From NCBI GenBank assembly GCA_900078775.1, contig LT549889.1, positions 4,650,001 through 4,714,000 on the forward strand: a stretch of DNA of 64,000 nt, read 5' to 3'. The notes under the pieces are model-generated. The model worked only from the letters and a program-made list of their open reading frames with translations, was not told where the DNA came from and searched no databases. Position numbers and translations under genes: made by a program. The DNA is from Mycolicibacterium aurum. Lineage in GTDB: Bacteria; Actinomycetota; Actinomycetes; Mycobacteriales; Mycobacteriaceae. Positions 58,768 through 64,000 of this stretch are shown here, in pieces. The number at the start of each line of letters is the position of its first letter. Positions within the stretch are counted from its first letter, which is position 1.

Positions 58768-59214
58768 CTACCAGACCCAGACCGACATGTCGTCGGGTGG
58801 GTAGTTCATGCAGACCTCGGTGGAGGCGGCGACGACGCCTTTGTTGTTGAAGAAGATCTTGGCCCAGTTGGGCCAGTTCCAGGACAGCTGTTCGTAGAAG
58901 GCGTTGGTGGCGGTGTCCTCGGAGTATTGGCGGCGTCCGGCGTAGTCCATGGCGAAGAACCAGTGGATGCGGTCCTGTACGGCGCGGTGGACTTCGGGGG
59001 ATTTGTTGTTGTAGTCGATCATGTAGCGCTCGTAGTAGACCGGGTTGGTGTCGCGGGTGGCGGCCAGGATCTGCTCGGCGGTGCACTGGGTGTGCAGGAT
59101 CTTGCGCGGGATGGGGTAGTCCTCGGTGGCGTCGGCGGTGGCGGTGGCCGGGGTCAGGGTGAGCGCGGCGGCCGCGGCCAGGCCGGCCAGGCCGAGTTTT
59201 GTGGTCTTCGCCAT
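58768..59214 (-). CDS. Exported DUF5078-like protein
   Basis: The 148-residue product has a signal peptide ending A-T-A before D-A-T-E-D-Y and a mature domain with T-Q-C-T-A-E-Q-I-L-A-A-T, Y-Y-E-R-Y-M-I-D-Y-N-N-K-S-P and a late Cys (E-V-C-M-N-Y-P), giving a probable disulfide. Mycobacteria have several copies near mmpL or other export genes. It is last of the mmpS-mmpL-DUF732 operon. Function unknown. Confidence 0.82.
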   Translation of the reverse strand: MAKTTKLGLAGLAAAAALTLTPATATADATEDYPIPRKILHTQCTAEQILAATRDTNPVYYERYMIDYNNKSPEVHRAVQDRIHWFFAMDYAGRRQYSEDTATNAFYEQLSWNWPNWAKIFFNNKGVVAASTEVCMNYPPDDMSVWVW

Positions 59215-59226
59215 GGTGGGTTTTCC

Positions 59227-59559
59227 CTACTGTGCGGTGAGCAGGACGCGTTTGTCGGGGCAGTAGTAGTTCATCGCGGCGGCCAGGAACTGCCAGGCCT
59301 GTTCGGTGCTGCTGCCGCGTTGCAGTTGGTCGGCGACGAATTTGGCGGAGTCGCGGGCGGTGGCGTCGATGCCGCGGTCGAGGCGTTTGCAGGCGATCTT
59401 GCCGATCCAGGCGTTGTAGTCCTTCTGCCCGTATATGCCGTAGCTCTGCAGTTCCTTGGCGAACGCGGTGTCCGGATCGGCGTGGGCCGGCGCCGCCAGG
59501 GCCACCGCCGCCACCGAGGCCACACCCGCGGTCAGCACCGCCAGTTTGGTTTTCAACAC
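59227..59559 (-). CDS. Exported DUF732-like small protein
   Basis: The 110-residue product starts at GTG 59559 (or TTG 59556), has a signal peptide ending A-H-A before D-P, and a DUF732 core with F-A-K-E-L-Q-S-Y-G-I-Y, A-C-K-R-L-D-R-G and A-M-N-Y-Y-C-P, giving the two conserved Cys. The longer frame to 59655 overlaps mmpL and is rejected. It lies two bases after the mmpL stop. Some DUF732-like neighbours of MmpL carry ligands outside the cell; role here is inferred. Confidence 0.85.
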   Translation of the reverse strand: MLKTKLAVLTAGVASVAAVALAAPAHADPDTAFAKELQSYGIYGQKDYNAWIGKIACKRLDRGIDATARDSAKFVADQLQRGSSTEQAWQFLAAAMNYYCPDKRVLLTAQ

Positions 59560-59561
59560 CC

Positions 59562-62456
59562 TCAAACCCCTTCGCTCACTTCTTCTTTGGGTACCGGTTT
59601 CGGCCAGGCCACCGGGACCGGGCGCTGGCGCACCTGCTGCGGCCACCAGAACCACTTACCCAACAACGCGGCGATCGCCGGCGTCATGAACGCCCGGATG
59701 ATCAGGGTGTCGAACAGCAGACCCAGCCCGATCGTGGTGCCCACCTGCCCGATGACCGCCAGCTCACTGACCGCCATCGACATCATCGTGAATGCGAACA
59801 CCAGACCCGCGGCCGTGACCACCTGGCCACTGCCGCCCATGGCGCGGATCATGCCGGTGTTCAGACCGGCATGGATCTCCTCCTTGATGCGGGACACCAA
59901 CAGCAGGTTGTAGTCCGCGCCGACGGCCAGCAGCACGATCACCGCCATGGCCAACACCATCCAGTGCAGTTCCAGGCCGATGATGTGCTGCCAGATCAGC
60001 ACCGACAGCCCGAAGGCCGACCCCAGGGACAACACCACCGTGCCGACGATCACCGCGGCGGCGACCAGGCTGCGGGTGATGATCAGCATGATGATGAAGA
60101 TCAGGCACAGCGCGGCGATCCCGGCGATGATCAGATCCCAGTTCGCGCCTTCCTGCATGTCCTTGAAAACGGATGCGGTGCCGCCCATGTAGATCTTCGA
60201 GCCCTCCAGCGGGGTGCCCTTGATCGCCTCCTTGGCGGCCAGTTTGATCGACTCGATGCGGGCGACGCCCTCTTCGCTCATCGGGTCACCGTCGTGGCTG
60301 ATGATGAAGCGCACCGCATGCCCGTTGGGGGAGATGAAGTTCTTCATCCCGCGTTTAAAGTCTTCGTTCTCGAAGGTCTCCGGGGGCAGATAGAAGGAGT
60401 CGTCGTTCTGCGCGGCGTCGAAGGCCTCACCCATGGCCGAGGAGTTGTCCTGCATCGCCGACATCTGATCCTGTATGCCCTTCTGGGTCTGATACATGGT
60501 CAGCATGTAGGTGCGCATGTTCTTCATCGTCGCGATCATCGACGGCATCAGCGCCACCATCTGCGGCATGAGGGCGTCGAGGCGCTCCATGTCCGGGATG
60601 ATCGCCTGGATGTCGTCGGTCATGATGTCGATGCCGTCGAGGGTGTCGAAGATCGAGCGCAGCGCCCAGCAGCCCGGAATGTTGAAGCAGTGCGGTTCCC
60701 AGTAGAAGTAGTTGCGCATCGGCCGGAAGAAATCGTCGAAATTGGAGATGTTGTCCCGCAATTCGGCGATATCGACGGTCATGTCCTTCATCTTGGTGAC
60801 CATCGAATGGGTGACCGCCGCCATCTGCACGGTGATGGCGTTCATCTTCTCCATGTTGGTGATGGTCGTCAGCATGTCGTCGGCCTGCTTGAGCATGTTG
60901 GCCATCATGTCCTGCTGGTACTTCTCGTTCATTTTCTGCGTGGTGCCCTGCATGCTGATCTGGAACGGGATCGAGGTGTGCTCGATCGGGGTTCCCTGCG
61001 GGCGGGTGATGGCCTGCACCCGGCCGACACCTTCGGTGCGGAATACCGCCTTGGCGATCTTGTCGATCACCAGGAAGTCCGCCGAGTTACGCAGATCGTG
61101 GTCGCTTTCCACCAGCAGCAGTTCCGGATTCATCCGGGCCTGCGAGAAGTGCCGGTCGGCCGCCTCGTAACCCTGGTTCGCGGGCAGGTCGGCCGGCAGG
61201 TAGTCGCGGTCGTCGTAGTTGGTGCGGTAGCCGGGCAGCGCCAGCAGTCCGACCATCGAGACGGCGATGGTGGCGATCAGGATCGGTCCGGGCCAGCGCA
61301 CCACGGCCGCACCGATCTTGCGCCACCCGCGGGTGCGCAGAGCCCGCTTGGGTTCCAGGGTCTTACCGAAACGGGACGCGAGCGAGACCACCGCGGCGCC
61401 CAGCGTGAGCGATACGACGACCACCACCGTCATACCCACGGCCAGCGGCACACCCAGCGTCACGAAGTAGGGCAGGTTGGTGAAGTGCAGGCACAGGGTG
61501 GCGCCGGCGATGGTCAAACCCGAGCCCAGCACCACATGCGCGGTGCCGTGGAACATGGTGTAGTACGCGTCTTCTCGCGATTCACCGATACTGCGGGCCT
61601 CTTGATACCGGCCGAGCAGAAAGATCGCGTAGTCCGTCGAGGCGGCGATCGCCAGCGTCACCAGCAGGCTGGTGGCGAACGTCGAGAGCCCGATGATCTC
61701 GTAATAGCCCAGGAAGGCCACCACGCCGCGGGCGGCCGTCAGCGAGCACACCACCATCGCCAGGGTGATCAGCACCGTGACGATCGAGCGGTAGATCAAC
61801 AGCAGCATCACGATGATGACGGCAAAGGTCAGCGCCTCGATGGTGCGCAGGCTGCGGTCACCGGCGATCTGCTGGTCGGCGGCCAGCGCGGCCGGACCGG
61901 TCACGAAGACCTTGAGGCCCGGCGGGGTCGGCATGCCGGCGACGATGTCCTGGACGGCCTCGATGGACTCGTTGGCCAGCGCCTCACCCTGGTTGCCGGC
62001 GGTGTACACCTGCACATAGGTGGACCGGCCGTCCGCGCTCTGCGCGCCGGCGGCGGTCAGCGGGTCGCCCCAGAAGTCCTGGATGTGCTCGACGTGTTTG
62101 GTGTCGGCTTCCAGCTTGTCGATCAGCTCGTCATAGAAGTCGCGGTCGGCCTGCCCGAGCTGATGCTCGGCCTCCAGCACCACCATGGCCGAGCTGTTGG
62201 ATTCGAACTCCTCGAACACCGAGCCCACGCGCTTCATGGCGATCATCGACGGGGCGTTGTCCGGCGTCATGGACACCGACCGCATCTCGCCGACCTTCTC
62301 CAGCTGCGGCACCGACACGTTGAAGAACCCGATCAGCACGATCCAGCCGACGATGATCGGCAGGGCGAAGGTGCGGATGAATTTGGCGATGCCGCCGCGT
62401 TTGTGCGGCTGGGTGACCGGGATGGCGTCGGTACGGGGCTCGCTGCGCTCGCTCAT
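59562..62456 (-). CDS. MmpL transporter of the MmpL4/MmpL5 group
   Basis: MmpL proteins are proton-driven RND exporters of lipids, siderophores or drugs. The 964-residue protein has twelve helices, the proton-relay pairs Asp275-Tyr276 and Asp848-Tyr849, and a large second periplasmic domain (about 505-690) rich in Met with coiled-coil helices around [10 protein letters not shown], a feature of MmpL4/5. ATG 62456 overlaps the MmpS stop (ATGA). It is followed by two small exported proteins and divergent from a TetR, an arrangement of inducible efflux. Confidence 0.95.
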   Translation of the reverse strand: MSERSEPRTDAIPVTQPHKRGGIAKFIRTFALPIIVGWIVLIGFFNVSVPQLEKVGEMRSVSMTPDNAPSMIAMKRVGSVFEEFESNSSAMVVLEAEHQLGQADRDFYDELIDKLEADTKHVEHIQDFWGDPLTAAGAQSADGRSTYVQVYTAGNQGEALANESIEAVQDIVAGMPTPPGLKVFVTGPAALAADQQIAGDRSLRTIEALTFAVIIVMLLLIYRSIVTVLITLAMVVCSLTAARGVVAFLGYYEIIGLSTFATSLLVTLAIAASTDYAIFLLGRYQEARSIGESREDAYYTMFHGTAHVVLGSGLTIAGATLCLHFTNLPYFVTLGVPLAVGMTVVVVVSLTLGAAVVSLASRFGKTLEPKRALRTRGWRKIGAAVVRWPGPILIATIAVSMVGLLALPGYRTNYDDRDYLPADLPANQGYEAADRHFSQARMNPELLLVESDHDLRNSADFLVIDKIAKAVFRTEGVGRVQAITRPQGTPIEHTSIPFQISMQGTTQKMNEKYQQDMMANMLKQADDMLTTITNMEKMNAITVQMAAVTHSMVTKMKDMTVDIAELRDNISNFDDFFRPMRNYFYWEPHCFNIPGCWALRSIFDTLDGIDIMTDDIQAIIPDMERLDALMPQMVALMPSMIATMKNMRTYMLTMYQTQKGIQDQMSAMQDNSSAMGEAFDAAQNDDSFYLPPETFENEDFKRGMKNFISPNGHAVRFIISHDGDPMSEEGVARIESIKLAAKEAIKGTPLEGSKIYMGGTASVFKDMQEGANWDLIIAGIAALCLIFIIMLIITRSLVAAAVIVGTVVLSLGSAFGLSVLIWQHIIGLELHWMVLAMAVIVLLAVGADYNLLLVSRIKEEIHAGLNTGMIRAMGGSGQVVTAAGLVFAFTMMSMAVSELAVIGQVGTTIGLGLLFDTLIIRAFMTPAIAALLGKWFWWPQQVRQRPVPVAWPKPVPKEEVSEGV

Positions 62457-62893
62457 GCGCTCTTGACCAAGCAGTACGTGTGCGCCCCGACGCCGGTGAC
62501 GGTGCGCTCGTCCTTGACCTCATCGTCCACGGTGATCCGACAGGTCAGCGTGCTGCCGTCGGTCTGCCCGGAGATCGTCGGGAACACCGACGGGGCGGTG
62601 GTGCTCAGGGTGATCTCCCAGGGCAGCACGACGTTGTCGGCACGCACCGGTTTGGCGTCCAGATCCATGTAGTTCACGTTCGCCGTGGCGCCGGGCTCAC
62701 CCCAGATCTCGTACTTGACCACCTTGGGGTCGAACGGCTCGGTGTCATCGGAGGCACTGTTCTCGGTGGAGATATAGCCGGGCCCGGTACCGAAGAAGGT
62801 CCGCACCCGCATCACGGTGAACGTCGCCACCAGCAAAACCGCCACGATCACCAGTGGAATCCAGATCCGCTTCAGCACGTTCACCGTGGGCAC
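62453..62893 (-). CDS. MmpS accessory protein
   Basis: The 146-residue protein has one membrane helix (about residues 9-28) and the MmpS external beta domain: V-K-Y-E-I-W-G, A-N-V-N-Y-M-D, C-R-I-T-V-D-D and Y-C-L-V-K-S-A with two Cys. It partners the downstream MmpL. GTG 62893 is the likely start; GTG 62884 is an alternative. Confidence 0.94.
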   Translation of the reverse strand: MPTVNVLKRIWIPLVIVAVLLVATFTVMRVRTFFGTGPGYISTENSASDDTEPFDPKVVKYEIWGEPGATANVNYMDLDAKPVRADNVVLPWEITLSTTAPSVFPTISGQTDGSTLTCRITVDDEVKDERTVTGVGAHTYCLVKSA

Positions 62894-62944
62894 GCCATTC
62901 GCTTGTAGGGCCTTTCATGCAGCGTTGCTGACCGGCCGCAGCCG

Positions 62945-62964
62945 GCTTAGCCATATGGCTAAGC
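62945..62964. promoter_or_regulatory. 20-bp perfect palindrome between mmpS and tetR
   Basis: Arms GCTTAGCCAT and ATGGCTAAGC meet without a spacer, 52 bp ahead of the mmpS start, in the divergent region with the TetR gene at 63091. Length and symmetry are typical of TetR operators. A looser ATGTC/GACAT pair follows near 63007-63032. Confidence 0.82.
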
Positions 62965-63090
62965 TAGTACAAGTCAGGCGGCTAGAAAATGTGACGCGGG
63001 CTACTTATGTCCCGCATTGCGGCCCGCGACATGTCAAAGTGTCCGGGATGTCGCGTCAATGAACGGGTCGGGCAGACGGAGGGGATGACG

Positions 63091-63675
63091 ATGGCCAAGC
63101 CGGTGTCGCAGCGCGGTTTCGCGCGCGAACGGGTGATCGAGGCCGCGCTGTCCCTGTTCGCCGAGCGCGGTGTCAACGGTACGTCGTTGCAGATGATCGC
63201 CGACCATCTCGGGGTGCGGAAGGCCGCCATCTACTACCAGTTCCACACCAAGGACGACATCGTGCTGGCCGTGGTGCGGCCGGTGTTCGACGATATGGCC
63301 CGGCTGGTCCGCATCGCCGAGTCCATCACCTCCGCGGAGTCCCGCCGGGACGCCACCATCAGCGGGTTCGTCGAACTCGCGGTGCGCCACCGCCGGATCG
63401 GGTCGCTGTTCTACGGCGACCCCGCGGTCATCTCGCTGGTGCAGTCGCATCAGGAGTTCGAGGACATCACCAACAGCCTGCGCGAACTGCTGATCGGGGC
63501 CACCCACGATGTGGGCACCCGGGTCGCGATCACCATGATCACCTCGGGCGTGTTCGGCAGCACCGCCGAACCCCATCTGCAGGACATCTGCGACAGCGAT
63601 CTGCACCGCGTCCTGCTGGACTGCGCCCAGAACCTGCTGCGCTCACCGCAATCGACGGCCACCCAGACCAGTTAG
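63091..63675 (+). CDS. TetR-family regulator of the mmpS-mmpL operon
   Basis: The 194-residue protein has a TetR helix-turn-helix (G-T-S-L-Q-M-I-A-D-H-L-G-V-R-K-A-A-I-Y-Y-Q-F, about residues 29-50) and a C-terminal ligand domain. ATG 63091 (M-A-K-P-V) has GGAGG at good distance; ATG 63085 is two codons earlier. It is divergent from mmpS, with the 20-bp palindrome between them, so it probably represses the exporter until an exported molecule binds. Confidence 0.93.
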   Translation: MAKPVSQRGFARERVIEAALSLFAERGVNGTSLQMIADHLGVRKAAIYYQFHTKDDIVLAVVRPVFDDMARLVRIAESITSAESRRDATISGFVELAVRHRRIGSLFYGDPAVISLVQSHQEFEDITNSLRELLIGATHDVGTRVAITMITSGVFGSTAEPHLQDICDSDLHRVLLDCAQNLLRSPQSTATQTS

Positions 63676-64000
63676 CTGCCGCCCACCTCGGCCGGCAGCG
63701 GCGGGGGCAGCGGCGAGGTCCTGGTGGTTGGTGTCCCCGTGGTTGGTGTCCCCGTAGTCGATGTCGCCGTGCTTGATGACGCCGTGCCCGTCGTCGTGGT
63801 GGTCGTGACCGTCGGCTGCGCGGTGCGTCCGGGCTCGTGCACATCGGTCAACTGCTCGTCGCGGATCACCGTGGATCCCGAACTCAGCACCAGTGAGTCA
63901 CTGGTGACGGTGTAGGACAGCCCGTCATTCTTGGCGACGTAGCCGTCCTCGGTCGCGGTGGCCGGCAGCACCAGCCGGGCGCCGTCACGCACCCGCACAC
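63672..64000 (-). CDS. C-terminal part of a protein with Thr-rich repeat tail, cut by window edge
   Basis: About 109 residues are visible. The upstream part has a beta pattern (V-R-D-G-A-R-L-V-L-P-A, Y-T-V-T-S-D-S-L-V-L-S-S-G-S) that could be the end of a carbohydrate- or ligand-binding domain. It is followed by a Thr/Ser/Pro tail with T-G-T-P-T repeats encoded by 15-bp DNA repeats (63724-63783). The start lies outside the window. Its stop overlaps the TetR stop (TTAG). Confidence 0.65.
   Translation of the reverse strand, partial: VRVRDGARLVLPATATEDGYVAKNDGLSYTVTSDSLVLSSGSTVIRDEQLTDVHEPGRTAQPTVTTTTTTGTASSSTATSTTGTPTTGTPTTRTSPLPPPLPAEVGGS
63724..63783. repeat. 15-bp tandem repeat, four units
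   Basis: Units at 63724-63738 and 63739-63753 are identical (GTGGTTGGTGTCCCC); 63754-63768 and 63769-63783 are degenerate copies. They encode the T-G-T-P-T type tail of the partial minus-strand protein. Confidence 0.8.

Overview
The window is high-GC actinobacterial DNA and almost certainly comes from a Mycobacteriaceae genome, most likely a fast-growing Mycolicibacterium-type species. The evidence is the MmpS/MmpL pair with DUF732- and DUF5078-like exported proteins, a 1154-residue carboxylic acid reductase, PncA, maltokinase, paired FadE subunits, many leaderless genes with a TANNNT box just ahead of GTG/ATG, and a left end whose gene order (epimerase, SnoaL-like, MsrA, CYP138-like P450, TetR) matches what I recall of M. 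tuberculosis Rv0139-Rv0135c. Coding density is very high. No gap exceeds 300 bp, and I saw no tRNA, rRNA, CRISPR array, insertion sequence or phage gene.

Layout. 1-4.4 kb: epimerase/SnoaL pair, msrA, CYP138-like P450 and its divergent TetR with twin GGTAC-N6-GTACC operators. 4.4-8.2 kb: a second TetR, a methyltransferase and a minus-strand glycosyltransferase-methyltransferase-(alpha/alpha)6-barrel operon; the TetR and glycosyltransferase promoters share a nearly identical -10/operator module, so this looks like one small regulon for modifying a glycosylated, perhaps isoprenoid, product. 8.3-12.6 kb: a frameshifted papain/C39-like peptidase gene, then a tightly coupled four-gene membrane cassette with a cupredoxin-like lipoprotein and His-rich membrane proteins, the best candidate for an undescribed system. 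12.6-20 kb: pncA, a MarR-controlled ABC exporter, maltokinase without treS, a HugZ/DUF2470 protein, pyrE, an orphan solute-binding lipoprotein, a PPOX-family protein and a small exported protein. 20-27 kb: carboxylic acid reductase, DMT transporter, APH-like kinase and P450.

27-34.5 kb: MFS transporter with LacI regulator, TerC preceded by a yybP-ykoY manganese riboswitch, a Thr-rich membrane protein, an SDR, a membrane protein with a degenerate GGDEF domain, and a dienelactone-hydrolase operon with two tiny membrane proteins. 34.5-39.2 kb: PucR regulator divergent from mmsA and a class III aminotransferase, probably a beta-amino-acid or pyrimidine-derived catabolic module. 39-48.5 kb: lipid and CoA functions (thioesterases, nitrobindin, beta-lactamase-like esterase, FadE pair, alpha/beta hydrolase, CoA-transferase, FAD oxidoreductase). 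48.4-54.6 kb: HrpA helicase, a small hypothetical protein, a mycobacterial-type methylenetetrahydrofolate reductase (frameshifted) and a hydrolase. 54.6-58.7 kb: GAF-domain regulator, acetoin-reductase-like SDR and a SnoaL-FMO fusion around an inverted repeat. 58.7-64 kb: TetR-controlled mmpS-mmpL operon with two exported proteins.

Two genes are each rescued by adding one base to a G/C homopolymer, which suggests sequencing undercalls rather than decay. Ten of the fifteen convergent gene pairs overlap by exactly four bases at their stop codons (CTAG, CTAA or TTAG).
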